A stretch of 64,000 nucleotides of DNA, taken from positions 144,501 to 208,500 of the forward strand of contig CAJNDS010002829.1 of NCBI GenBank assembly GCA_905221605.1, read 5' to 3'. Under the pieces are notes generated by a model. The model saw nothing but the letters and a program-made list of their open reading frames with translations. It was not told where the DNA came from and searched no databases. This DNA is from Symbiodinium natans. Taxonomy: Eukaryota > Sar > Dinophyceae > Suessiales > Symbiodiniaceae. The position numbers were made by a program, and so were the translations under genes. Shown in pieces: positions 36,207-47,479 of the stretch; positions within the stretch are counted from its first letter, which is position 1, and the number at the start of each line of letters is the position of its first letter.

Positions 36207-36995
36207 ATTAGCTGCAGCGCAGTTTACAAGCCAACTTTGCAAGCACAATGATGTTTCCTTAAACCCCTATGAAGCTGAAACTATTGTTTCGTAGGGGCTA
36301 GTGGGGGAAGAGGTCCATTTTGAGGACCCTTACTACTATTTCCCAAAGAAACTAATGGGGGGTCTCCATTTTGCTGGAGAAACGAGGAAATGTGCTTTCC
36401 AAACTTCAGAAACCATGCTCACAACTCACAACTGACACATGTTCAGGTGTGCAAAAGTTATCTTGGCTTGTCCATCTTCATAGCTCGAACCGATCAGTAT
36501 CTTGCAAGTTACACATCAAGCAAGAGACAGTGGACCTCCATTGCATGCTGCCAGGTGCTGCCAGCCCACGCGGCAGGCTTGGCAAGACAACCAGTTTTTA
36601 TTGCTGCAACATCGTACTGTGTGTTTGCTGTTTGACGTCTGTGTTTGCCATAACGTGGTGACGACTCTTGACGACTCTTTAAACATGCTCGCCTCATGAA
36701 CATCTCATCCAGATTGCAGAGCGCCTGGGTTGTAGGGTTCAACACAAGCCCACGCCATCTGCAAGGCTTGACCCGTCGTACTCCGTGGCGGCTGAAAAAA
36801 TGAAAACCGCGTTCAGATATGTTCAGGGTCGCCCAAGATGGCTCACTTTTTGCACTGTCCTGACTCGCAAAAGATGCACAAGTCCGAGAGGCAGCCCTGA
36901 GCACAAAAGGCAGCGCGCAAGTTCCGGGATGATTTCTCTAATGACTTTGCGCTTGAGGGGCAAGCCGAGGCCAACGAAAACTAGCCTTGAACATT
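36207..36995. other. No supported gene
   Basis: Several frames are open on the minus strand (36509-36904) but I see neither splice signals nor a convincing codon pattern. Confidence 0.4.
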
Positions 36996-37141
36996 GCACA
37001 CCACACCACCACCACCACCACCGCACAACTGCAACATCACCACGACAAGACCACCACCGCACCACCCCCACACGCCACTACATGCCACCACACGCCACCA
37101 CACGCCACCGCAGGCCACCGCAGGCCACCGCAGGCCACTAC
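36996..37141. repeat. CAC-rich degenerate repeat
   Basis: (CCA)n is followed by CACGCCAC and CGCAGGCCAC units. The His/Pro-rich frames here are repeat products. Confidence 0.85.
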
Positions 37142-37155
37142 ACTGCGGAAAGGGG

Positions 37156-37265
37156 CTCAATGTGGAACACCGAAAAGGCTCATCCTGGAACACAGGAGAG
37201 ACCATTTTGCAGAACAAGTCGTTTCAGAACACAGGATCAAGCACCGCTTCCAGGCTTTCAGCGCA
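37156..37265. repeat. Degenerate ~26-bp repeat, TGGAACnC type
   Basis: Successive words TGTGGAACACCGAAAAGG, CTGGAACACAGGAGAG, GCAGAACAAG and CAGAACACAGG are spaced about 20-27 bases apart. The same unit recurs inverted at 38680-38775. Confidence 0.6.
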
Positions 37266-37269
37266 CGTT

Positions 37270-38290
37270 CCAACATGAAACTTCTGTAGTTGTTCAGGCT
37301 TAGCAGGTCTTAGCTATAGAATGTCTGCGTGTTCCAAATGAGTGTTTCAACGGTCCCACTTTCCAAGTCGGACTTTTGGGGCCTGTCAAAATAAAGAGGA
37401 TTTCCAACATTAAACAGAAAACAGGTTTCCTTTTTACATAAAATTGGTTTCCTCTGTAGGAGCAGCAGTGAAACTATGTGAAACTGCTGTCAGTTTTGGG
37501 GGCTGGGCATGATGGCGTCGGGACCAGGGGAAGCCCCAAAACCGCCCAAGCTACGCAGTGACAGTACAGTACCGCACTAGCGCAGGATAGCGCAGGGCCC
37601 ACAGAGGAGTCCAGGGCATGCCTTGGTCCAGTCGCTCCTTCCCTGGACACAGCGTGGCAACAAGGATACAAACGAGCAACAGGGAACGGTTGGAGGGGTG
37701 TCGTTACGCGGATTTCTGCTTTGTTATTTTCATTGCTGCGTATGCCTTGGAAGAAAAGCAGTTGCGGGGCTAGTGGGGGCGAGGATCATGCTGTTTCCTT
37801 CCGGCCCTCTCCCAGTGGCGGAATCTGCATGATCCCGGCCAAGTCGAAAGCTCACGTCATGGTCGCATCAAACACGCGCCGACTTGCATGCCTTGCAGAA
37901 TACGGCATTTTACCAGGAGACCATAGGAGACCCATAAGCCCGCTTGGCAGTGATGCGCACAGTGGCACCTAGAGAGGGCTCAGGGGGTGGCATACGGCGA
38001 AACGACTGCTGGGAAGGGCCACATGAGCCACGGAGCCACCACCAGAGACACCACCGGAGCCACCCTTCCCCCCGGAAGGAACCTACGAAGGGTGCAGAAG
38101 ACTTAGGAGCGACTTAGGGCAGGCGCAAATCCCTCGTGTTATTTTAAAGAATTGACGCGACCCTTTTGGGCGCCTGGGACCTGCGATGTCTCATCCCCTG
38201 CGACACGACGAGGGCGCTATGCCAGCAGCCCCCAGACAGCGCAAGACTTAGAAAACCAGCGGCTGTTCTAGCCGCCGCCTTAGAACAACC
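37270..38290. other. No supported gene
   Basis: A plus-strand open frame (37721-37972) is codon-like in part but lacks borders. The interval 38010-38080 has GGAGCCACC-type short repeats. Nothing else is clear. Confidence 0.35.
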
Positions 38291-38640
38291 GGTCCTTCGA
38301 ACATGAAAATACGGCGGTTTTGCTACCATGCACCTACGAAAACCCAGCGGTTCCGGACGCCGCCTTGTGAAACCAACGGTACCTCAGAAAACCGCCGGTT
38401 TTACTACCAGGGCACCTTAGAAAAACCCCTGCTTTCTGTCACCGCTTTAAAACCAGCCGCCTTCAAAAACCACCATGTCAAGTGCTTTTTGAGAAAGTGG
38501 TTTGTCTATAAGGTGGTTTTGAAACGGTGATTTTCCAAAGCCGGCGGTTTTTCCGGGGCAGCTGCTCGAAAACCCGATGGTTTTTCTAAGGCGGCTTAAC
38601 CGTGATTTTTTCTTGCAAAGCAGCCGCTACAATTAAAAAA
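38290..38640. repeat. Decayed repeat of AAAACCnnCGGTTTT type
   Basis: The words AAAACCGCC, GGCGGTTTT and GAAAACC recur every 20-35 bases with many substitutions. Individual units are short palindromes. Confidence 0.55.
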
Positions 38641-38679
38641 AACGGTGGATTTTTCCAATACACTGTCCAGCCTCAGTTT

Positions 38680-38775
38680 ACAATTTACTCCGCGTTCCAA
38701 AAAGACACCCTTTCCGCGTTCCAAATCGAGACTTGTCCACGTTCCAGAATGAAACTTTTCCGCGTTCCATAATGA
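38680..38775. repeat. Degenerate ~26-bp repeat, CGCGTTCCA type
   Basis: Four copies of C(G/A)CGTTCCA at about 26-base spacing (38692, 38718, 38739, 38763 approximately). On the minus strand this is TGGAACGCGG, matching the 37156-37265 array in opposite orientation. Confidence 0.8.
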
Positions 38776-38899
38776 CCACCACCGCCCCTGTCGCTGCTGC
38801 TGCTGCTCCTCCACAACCCATGACAGAATCAAGCTGCAACTTTCTTTTCTCCGACCCCACCTGCTAAAGCGAGACTAAACTCAAGCCTAGCTCCGCTAG

Positions 38900-39463
38900 C
38901 TTTCGCGACACAAGTTGTCCATGAACATGATGCAAAGCTTGTCATGGCAAGTGGTGAGAATCTCCAGTTCGACCTGGAACATGTTGGGACCCATGCAGAT
39001 CTGTGGAATCTCATCACTGTGCATGTGGAAGATAGCTTTGCTGCCATGGCCCAGAAAATTTTGCTGCTCTGTGCAAGGCTTGCCTGTTCAGCAATGCGTC
39101 GCACGGAAAAGCAGACAAAAACCTGCCTGGTATGTGGCATTCTCTTCATCCTTGCAGACCAAAGGTTGCTGACGTCCGAGGCAAAGTGAGATGCTGAACA
39201 AAGGCAAAGTTAAGACCGGAGTAAGAGCAAACTAGGGAAGACAACTGTACAGAACTCACGGTCGTTTGCACCTGCGCTATCGTCTGACAGCACTTGCTGC
39301 TCGGCCTACATAAGCAGACACGGGCGCAACTGTCAAAGTGGAACAAGCAGAAGCCACCACTTGTAGCGTGCTCGCCCCGAGAGCTCCAACAGTCCCAACA
39401 CTCACTGGAAGAGCCGGGGTTGTGCTATTTGGAAGAACCTGCTTAAGACCGCAAGACATGTAA
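38900..39463 (+). CDS. Last three exons of an unrecognised plus-strand gene
   Basis: Exons 38900-39077, 39158-39180 and 39318-39463 join with consistent phase (1,2,1). The first ends at a GC donor (GCAAG then GCTTGC). The second follows a textbook acceptor CTCTTCATCCTTGCAG and ends at GC (GAG then GCAAAG). The last ends at TAA. The peptide includes VVHEHDAKLVMASGENLQFD and HADLWNLITVHVEDSFAAMA, then VKVEQAEATTCSVLAPRAPT and VVLFGRTCLRPQDM at the C terminus. It is one of the few plus-strand genes here. The overlapping minus-strand frame 39277-39654 is probably a shadow. Family unknown. Confidence 0.55.
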
Positions 39464-39536
39464 AGACGGTCCAATTGGCTGCCAGCGCTGGCAGCCGTTT
39501 GTAAAGCGGCGGCATTGACCATGTTCCAGTCAAGCT

Positions 39537-41100
39537 TTGCCCGCACATCTCTACAGTCCCTGTTCACTATCCGCGCTGCGTTTCCCGGAGACGAAGGGCA
39601 CATGCGAAAATCAGCATCAATGGAAGTCCGACCTGGCCATGAGCAAGAGGACACTTAGCAGATTTGTAACGACCGGACCCAAAAAGCAGAACTATTCCGG
39701 CGAAGACCCGCAGATAGCTGGGCATGGAACTTTCGAAACCCAGCACCGCGAAAGCAAACTAGCATTTTCCTAGGTTACCCTCCGATTCCACCGGTGTATA
39801 AAATGGCTTTGGTTTAAGATGGGCTGGGTGCCCCAATTTACACTTCTACACGGAACCCCTTTACAAGAAGAAGTGCTCTTCGTGCGCACCCTCGGCCGAT
39901 TATTGTACTTAGGACCCATGAAATTGGCGGTTGCTGAAATAAATGTTCCAGGACTTGTGGCTGGACAAATCCCACAACTGAACCTGTCGCAGAACGCCGT
40001 CACCCATGCCTCGTGTCCGCTGCCAAAACCGAATCTCAGGTACCGAGTTCAACCTGTACTTGCTATCATAACAAGAAGGCTTGCTAGACTTGCCTTTTCC
40101 AATCCGTATGTTCTGCAATACAGTGAGCATCAATCAACATTATCCAAGAATCCCAGTCACAACCCTGCAGACACTGGCGTGGGCCTTCCATCTTGCATGT
40201 CTGCTCCGCCAACATCCTGTCCTCGCACGCAGAACGTTCCGAACTAAAAACACTGTTAGAACACCAAATTGCTTGACGTTGTTGAAGCATCACTTCCATC
40301 CGTGAAAGCCCGCGGAAACTCAGGCAACTATAACTTGATCGCGCACACTTTTCATCAAGCTTACGTCACCTTAAACCCCACCAAGCAAAAACTGACATTC
40401 GACCCCGAATTGCAGATCAAATGCAAACCTATAATGCATATTATGATATATGCCTTTTGGCACAATGCACATGATTGCTCTCTCAGTCTATTTCTCCTCT
40501 TTCGCGCGCGAATCCGTGCGTACGAGGTACATTGGGTAATTCATTGGAAACCGGACATCAGCCGGGCCCCCGCGCGATGATGCACCACGGCCTGTTCACC
40601 ACAGGCTGCGGCGCGCGCACCGGTCGGAACTCAAAATCGAGTAAATACCCAGGGTAAACGTAGGTCGCCCTCGCGCGTGTAAGCGCCTTCGGGGTACGCA
40701 GGTATCTCCACGGGAGTCCGGCATACTAGGGAGGGGTGACAAAGCAAAAATGATCAGCCAGTTTGGCTCTGGCTTCACAGTAGCTATGAGCCAAATAAGC
40801 AGATCAAACGTTGCACATGTGTCACGATGAAGCTTGCGCGCCCGAAGGCTGCCAAGTTCGATTCACGTTTGCATTTCGACACAATGCAATCGCTCACGCT
40901 CGCCCTCCAAGCTTTTCGACGCTTCCGGCTACTTTGTATGAGGTACCGCCCACGGTCACACCACGTCCACTCCCTGAACAAAACAGACACGGATGAATCA
41001 GTTGTGTCGGGCGAGCCAAGTTGGGCGAGTCAGGACGCCCGAGCCGCAGTTTTACCGGCGATGACCAGACATCTCGCCGGCCGCCCCGACTAGGGCATAG
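39537..41100. other. Unresolved; two plus-strand open frames
   Basis: Plus frames at 39819-40247 (contains TPLQEEVLFVRTLGRLLYLG) and 40827-41093 (starts MKLARPKAAKFDSRLHFDTM) are open and partly codon-like, but neither has splice support or a recognised motif. Confidence 0.25.
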
Positions 41101-42430
41101 AGGAGGACCATGGATATCTCAAGTTGGGTGCCTGTTCTTGCTCCCTGGAATCCAGACCGAATAGAGCTTCAAGTCAATGAGAGGGTGGAAGCTTCGCAGG
41201 TAGGCAGGGGACGACCTGCGGCACAGCCGCGTCCACCGCCACTTTTCCCCTCCCAGCATCTCAAGGGGATGAGCGTCATCGGCCCCCTCCGCGGAAGGTT
41301 CCAGAGGGGGAAGCATAAGTGCAGCCAAGACACAGTGGGGGAAATCATGAGTGACAAGGGCACATGAGAGGGCCAGGGTGACAGGCACAAGTACCAAAAA
41401 GGGAGAAGAATGCGAGAAGAGAAGAGTGCGACAGGAAAGGAATGGGGCTGGCTGTCAAGACCCGTTTGGCAGTGAAAAGGGTGGAGTAGAGGGGGGGGGC
41501 GGGGACCGGAAGTGGCCCAAGTCCCGCGGTTTGGGGCAGAAGAGGGTTTTTCACAGGCGCAAAAGGAAACAGGGGAGGGGTGTGGGGGAGGGGGGGTTGG
41601 GCCGGGAGGCAGTGCCCTTGTGAAAATATTCGAGCCGCGAAGCAGCAAAGGGGAGGGGCAGCCAGGGCTGGAGGCCCGTACAGGGCGTGAGAGGCCAAAG
41701 CGACCAGCCTACGGGGGCAGCGGTGTCCTGGCTGCACCCCTTGGCGGATAACTGCCCAGACTCTGTCAGCTGCAGGACATTGAAGAATTGTTCAAAATCA
41801 GCTGGGATGCGGAGAAGGGCGCGGGCATGGCGACGGGCGTGCAGTCAAGGGCTCGTTTGGGGAGGTGCACCTGAACCGCCTGCAGCATGGAGGGTGGAAA
41901 TGTGCCATGGAGGCGGAGTTGGTTCAGGCAGCGGCAATACAGTACTCAGTAGCTGCAGCTGAATTTCAACAGTCGCGGGGCCTGGGCGGGTCCCACGAAA
42001 GTTGGAGAGGAGCGGCGACATGGTTGGACCAACCAGGGTGAAGAGGGGGTAGGGGATAGGATTAGGGGGACCCTTGGGGATATAGACCCTCTGAATAAGG
42101 TCCCTGTTTAAGAGAGCCAGAAGAGGGTCAAGAAGGGTCCCCTTTTGAAGGGTCCCCCTTATCCTTCCTGGGAGGGGGGTTGTTGACTCCTCAGGAAGAG
42201 CGTGACCTGGGACGGGAATTATGCAAAGCATTCCACCGACACATGGTCAGCAGGCGTGGTCCCAAAGCTGACCAAGCGGAGCGGAGCCAGGGCAGGGCGC
42301 CGGACGCGGAGTCCGGCGTTAAGACCCCGGCGCCCGCGCGCACAAGTGGGCGAGACCACTCGAATGTCTGCTCGGGCGAGTGTGCTTAGGCCGGGGAAAA
42401 GGAAGGATCCGGCTAGCGAGTTGGCCGGAC
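41101..42430. other. G-rich spacer
   Basis: The plus strand has long G runs (for example 41491-41500 and 41577-41596), giving Pro-rich minus frames without gene character. It contains a third copy of ATATTCGAGCC at 41626-41636. Confidence 0.5.
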
Positions 42431-42433
42431 TCA

Positions 42434-42656
42434 CTCACACACACACACACACTCTCTCTCTCTCTCACACACACAGATCTCTCACGCACAATCTCACACA
42501 CACTCTCACACACAGTCTCACACACACTCTCACGCAAACTATCACACGCACTCTCGCACACACTCTCTCTCACACACACACGCTTCCACACACTCTCACA
42601 CACACTCACACTCTGTCTCCACGCACTCACACACACTCTCTCTCACACACACACAC
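42434..42656. repeat. (CA)n/(CTCACA)n microsatellite in an intron
   Basis: Compound CACACA and CTCTCT tract with CACTCTCACA words. It ends exactly where the coding exon 42657-42719 begins, so on the minus strand it forms the first part of the following intron (GTGTGTGTG). Confidence 0.92.
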
Positions 42657-43928
42657 CCACTCATGCTCCTGGCACCGCTCTGCAAGCAATCGCTCAAGCT
42701 GCTGGAAGCGCCTCTCAGCCTGTGTGACATTGCATGATGCCACAATGCCCACAACTGGTTGCGTCGACAAATGAGGGTCAGGTCAGAAACATTCCAAAAC
42801 ATTCCAAGACGTCAGAGGTGGTGAGCAAGCGATAAGACGAACAGGGTTTGGTCGAAAACATAGGGCCGCTGGTCGGCGCATGAAAGGGCCGAGAAGCCTC
42901 GCACGTCACAAACTGTTCCAGCTCGGATTTCAGCGACCTTGCGCAACTAGAAGAGGAGATACAGATGCCAGCAGGGGTCCAAGAACATGTGTCCTGGACA
43001 CCCTTTCAACGCAGGGCCTTTTTGCGCTCCAAAGTCTCCAACTTGCGGAAGCGCTCCAAGCACTCCAGCTCCACAAACCCTCGGCTGCACAGGGCCAGGA
43101 AGCAAAGGAACCCAAGAATCACATGTCCTAGATGATCCTAGGTACCTGCGCCGTTCTTGACAAGAGTGTTCTCATTAAACTCATGCCTTCGAATGTTTAG
43201 GTTGAGAGTGCAAAAAGAGTGCAAGTCAAGTGCAGAAATACTCCAGAGCCTTAGCAAAACCAGGGCACGATCCGCATCCCGATCGGCCGAAGTGGAAGCT
43301 GAGGTTTGACACACCTGCAGAGACAAGAGTATGACATGTGTAGAGTCGGATAGAGAAGAGGTGTGATATTCATTAAAGTGGGGATGTGAAGGAGGGAGGG
43401 AGATCACCCTTAAAACCAATCGATAGATTAAGTTAGTTCTTCTGCCTACTGATCACACTGCTCGACACTGATCGGCTGTCTGTCAGCCTGGCGACGCCAC
43501 TCCTCTTACATGAACTCAAGAGAACAGCGGAGGTGGCACAGGTCGCCTTAAGCCTGGCAGCTTCGTCAATGCTGTCAAGCGTTGTGCTGGCCTGCTCGTC
43601 ACACGGAGCAGTTGCAGCTTCCGGCTCGTCCCTCTTGCTTCGCAGCATTGTGAAGACTTCAAGCAACATCTGGTGGATCTCCTGAACAGACGATGACAAA
43701 CCTGAAACTCTTAACACTGCAATGGTGAGGCCGGACGTCCAGTGAGGCAGATTTGCGGACCGGATTCACATGGATTCATACTGTATGACTATATGACTAC
43801 ATGTGTCTGAAATTATCTGAGTCTTCCAGGAAGCTCGGCAAATAGTCAGGGATCAAGATGGAGCTGGAGGTTGTGGGTTTGGATCTCCTGCACCTCTCGC
43901 TCCCGTGCACCGCGCTCCTCCTCGCAAA
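42657..43928 (-). CDS. Coiled-coil protein, internal exons
   Basis: Phase-consistent exons are 43928-43894 (CEEERGARERE), 43681-43510 (EIHQMLLEVFTMLRSKRDEP and DSIDEAARLKATCATSAVLL, strong GTAAGA donor), 43079-43018 (FVELECLERFRKLETLERKK), 42937-42905 (tentative) and 42719-42657 (AERRFQQLERLLAERCQEHE). Most acceptors are AG+G. Long runs of Glu, Arg, Leu and Gln in heptad-like order indicate a coiled coil, so a structural or scaffold role is likely; this is inference. Another exon may start at 43320 (acceptor CTTGTCTCTGCAG). An upstream segment near 44070-44145 (CQELADARCDALLAMIEEG) may belong. If the GTAAGA donor is not used, the frame ends at TAA 43433. Confidence 0.6.
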
Positions 43929-44199
43929 CTTGCCAAACACTGCCAAGTATGCCGCACCGTGCCCAAAAGAGACAATGTGAAGCATCCCGGGCATACCGGA
44001 CCGCACCTACAATCGCCAGATACCCCATACTGAGTTGCCATACTGTCGCAGTCTACCCACCAGGTCACAGCCCCTCCTCAATCATTGCTAGTAGGGCATC
44101 GCACCTGGCGTCTGCAAGTTCCTGGCAGCCGGGCAGCTGGCATAAACAAGAAGGACCTGTTGATGCTCTGCGAGCCACACTTGCAGGGTATTTCAGAGA

Positions 44200-45260
44200 T
44201 TTGGTACATTGACACGCAGTGCCCTGGAGCTCAGGTAACAGATTGCCAGCCCAACTCAAGTGTGACCAGCGCCCACAGATTTCTGAAAGCTGCTTGCTGG
44301 CTGGGGGTCCGCTGGAGCGAAAGACATCACCTGAGAAACCCAAGTTCCACAACAGGAAATATCACAATGCGGGGCTTGTGAAACACAGGTCACCAGTCAA
44401 GAGCTGCCAGGAAAATTGTTAGCCGTGAAATATGCAACGCAGCGCAACACAACCTTTGAACAAACAAAACGGAGGAAGTGCTAGCCACAAGCATGATAAT
44501 ATCGCTTCGCTGCATTTCTCCTCTACGCAAACCCACGCAAAGCCACACAAACCCACGAAAACCCATGCAAACCCGTTCAAACCCATGCAAAGTCATGCAA
44601 ACCAATGCAAACCCATGCAAACCCATGCAAGCCTATGCAAGCCCAGATGGACAAATCACTTTCTGCACGGCAGGACTTACTAGCAGCGTCTCAAGGACAA
44701 ATGCAGGAGTCAAGCCACCGAATTGTCGGTCACCATCCGCCGCATGCCATTTTCAACTTGCGTAGCCGTAGCCATGGGAGCCGGAATCTACACAACAAGA
44801 GCTTCTTGAGAGACGTTGCTGGTCAAGGCGAGATCAAGCAAAGTCCTGCAACAGTGAAGAATACCGTTCTGCTTTGCCGACTCGAGAAGGCATGAGTCAA
44901 CGCAGAAAGGTACCCAAGACAGAAACGTGCGCCCGCTGTCTTTCATCAGCAGCGTTTCGCTGATCTAAAGCAGAATCCTGAAAGGGTGCTCATTAGCAAT
45001 TTTCTGCGACGCAGCTGGCGATGCCAATGACTCACCCTGATGTACTGCAAGTCAGGATGCAACTAGCAACGAACTATCATAAACACACCACGAGCTGCAT
45101 TACAAATGAGAAGAGCTGGTCGCCTGCATAGGCATTCTGCGTTCACAGCTCACATCTCTGGTCAGCACGAGTTCGTTGCAGGGTAGGTTTGGGAAAATGC
45201 CAACAAACAGACGCTTCCACTATCACACGCAAAGGGCAGAATTGGCATCGCAGACTAGGT
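44200..45260. other. Spacer with a 10-bp repeat
   Basis: Apart from the minisatellite at 44523-44645 I see no supported exon or RNA gene. Confidence 0.4.
44523..44645. repeat. 10-bp minisatellite (CAAACCCATG)n
   Basis: About 12 imperfect copies of CAAACCCATG, with CACG, CGTT and CCTA variants. Confidence 0.9.
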
Positions 45261-45263
45261 ACA

Positions 45264-47464
45264 TTATGTTGGTGAGCTTGCACTCAGCAGTTCATCTTCC
45301 AGCTTGTTCTCGCTATCTGGACTCCGCCTTGCCACACACGCAGGACTAATGCTGTTCCAGCCATAGCGACGCAGAATCATGGCGTTCTGGAGCACGCTTT
45401 CCTTTACCAGCGCCCAAGAGTTCTGCCTGGGAGGCTCCATGTCAGTCTTCGCAGCGCCTGCAGGAGACAGAAACCAGCACCTGTGTTTTCACAAACCTTC
45501 TGCGCCAGCATGAACCAGAAATAACCTGAAGTAACCTGAAATAACCTGAATTTGCATCTTGAAATAGGATGAAAATGGACGAGATAGGCTACCTGTTGCA
45601 GAGGTCAGTCCGGCCACTTCGGAAGTCACCGCACCTGGCAACACGCCATATGTACAGCGTCGAGTCGAAGGCATGACAACATAAGAAAAAGTACGTTACG
45701 TGTCAGCTTGTCTCAGAATATCGTCTCCTTCTGCCTGCAATGTGAGGGCTGGGAAGCTTGGCTCGCAAGTCCTCAAACTCGAGTTGGCACAACGTCTGTC
45801 AGTCATACAACACTGCGAGCATCAAGCGACAAAACCAACACTCATGTGCCAACTGTTTTGCCAAACTTGTGTCATCTTTGATGTCCTTTGCCAGGCCGAA
45901 CTTGTACCCCAATCCCATCAATGTCCTTGGCAAGGATACAAAGCTTGCGAGCTTGGAAGACGAAACAACGTGGGCTAAGACCGCTAAATCTGTATTCGAA
46001 GCTGAGCCCTGCAGGAAAAAAGTGTGGTTCTCTTAAGTTCTCTTGTGACTTGCTAGATCTTGGGAGCTGTGCTGTTGGCGTCTCTTGGGCAACTCCAACA
46101 CCTGCATGTCCAAGCGCTCCAGCTCATGCACCTGTGCACGGTGGATCACTGCACATCCACTGCACATCACCTGCGGCAGCTCATCACAACGGAAGTAGCC
46201 AGCAGTCCAGAATGCTAAAAAGATGAAAACGCCAACAGCAGGAAATTCGAATTTTGGCACGTACTTTGACATGCAGCTCGCAAGCCTGTCTCAGCTGCTG
46301 GATGTACAGCTTGACTTCCTCCAGACCTGAAAGACTGGAGGTTGTGGTGCACCTGCAATGCCATGACTCGGATTCCCAGCGTAAGGGCCAGCAATCTGAT
46401 GGATCGTGAGTGTTGCACACGTCAAAATTGAGAACGTTTCACAAGGGACTGCATGTGAGTTTCATGTGTGCTTGCTGAATTGACTCCGATGGCTTGTGCA
46501 CGAGCACGTGATGTAGTCCCAAAACTTCCAGTCCCAGACAGTGACAAGCTCATGGCCTGGGAGAGGCTCCACCATGGCCTTGGCAACCGAACATGAAGAA
46601 ACCATGACAAAATTATGACAAAATGCCTGTAAACAACTCACGCAGGCGAAGCAACGCCTTCCGAGCGCAAGGCCGGCACAAATCTGGCTCAGGCGACTGC
46701 ACAGACAAGCCATCAAATCTTTCTGCATCCAGCTTGCAACTAGCAGCTAGCACTCACTAGCAAGTAGAAGGTCACCGCACCCCAGACCTCCTTAACTTAA
46801 ATGATGCAGCGAAAGCACTTTTGATGGATGCGCACCGATCGGGCAGTAGTCTGCCGCACCCGATCGTGCGGCCGGCTGGTGCACACTCTGCGCCCACTGG
46901 CAGGGAACCCGACGAAGTCCCACGGGAGAAAAAGGTGGGAACAAAAACCCTTAAGTGATGCAGTGCAAGCACTGCTGATGAATGCACACCGATCGGGAGC
47001 ACCCACCCCCGAAAACCGCCGGCTCACAAACGGAGGACGAACATGCCATCGAGAACCTCCGGCCGTGCGACGAGTGGCCGCATGACACCCACGGGCGCGA
47101 ATTGCGCGAAATGCTTGAAGGTCCGTGCACCTATCTTCCATAATTAATGCCCACGGGCCCGCGAAGGCCAAAGTCGCCGAAGTGGACAGCGACGTCGGGA
47201 GTGGGGCGACGGCAGTACAGACAGGCGTAGTCATGGCCAGCAACGGAGAATGCGCAAGACAGAAAGGCTCCAAGCAGAACGCCTCGGTTCAGCTCGTCTT
47301 AATCCGCGCACACGCAAGCTGCACAACAAATGTTAAAGATTGGGCACGAGCTTACATAAAAATGGGCCCTTCACACAGCAAAAAGTCCCGTCTGCCTCAG
47401 CACCATGACTTGCTTCTCATGGAGGGCCAGCAGCTCCTCTTCAAATTCAAAATTTGGAAGGCAA
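45264..47464 (-). CDS. About nine-exon gene of unknown function, 3' end complete
   Basis: Exons: 47464-47377, 46732-46644, 46578-46436, 46395-46265, 46170-46054, 46008-45850, 45795-45735, 45634-45593 and 45457-45264 (TAA). Phases agree at every join, giving about 340 residues; the 5' end is open. Acceptors such as ACTTTTTTCCTGCAG+G and TCTGTCTCCTGCAG+G are excellent. Donors include GC types (GCAAGT, GCACAT, GCAGAA). Peptide landmarks are NFEFEEELLALHEKQVMVLR, PEPDLCRPCARKALLRL, LEEVKLYIQQLRQACELHVK, CSGCAVIHRAQVHELERLDM, LPRTLMGLGYKFGLAKDIKD, QLEFEDLRAKLPSPHIAG and WALVKESVLQNAMILRRYGW. The C terminus is acidic (ENKLEDELLSASSPT). The N-terminal half is helical with paired cysteines. No known domain is recognised. 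The first join (47377 to 46732) is the least certain. Confidence 0.65.
46796..46999. repeat. Two diverged copies of a ~46-bp element, 154 bp apart
   Basis: Both copies contain GATGCAG...AAGCACT...GATG(G/A)ATGC(G/A)CACCGATCGGG. They start near 46799 and 46953. The 154-bp spacing is not a multiple of three, and the pair lies in the inferred first intron of the 45264-47464 gene. Confidence 0.8.
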
Positions 47465-47479
47465 CTGCCCACTGACGAA

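Noticed and set aside
39277..39654. 125-codon minus frame
   Set aside because: It overlaps the phase-consistent plus-strand terminal exon 39318-39463 and has no acceptor or donor support of its own.
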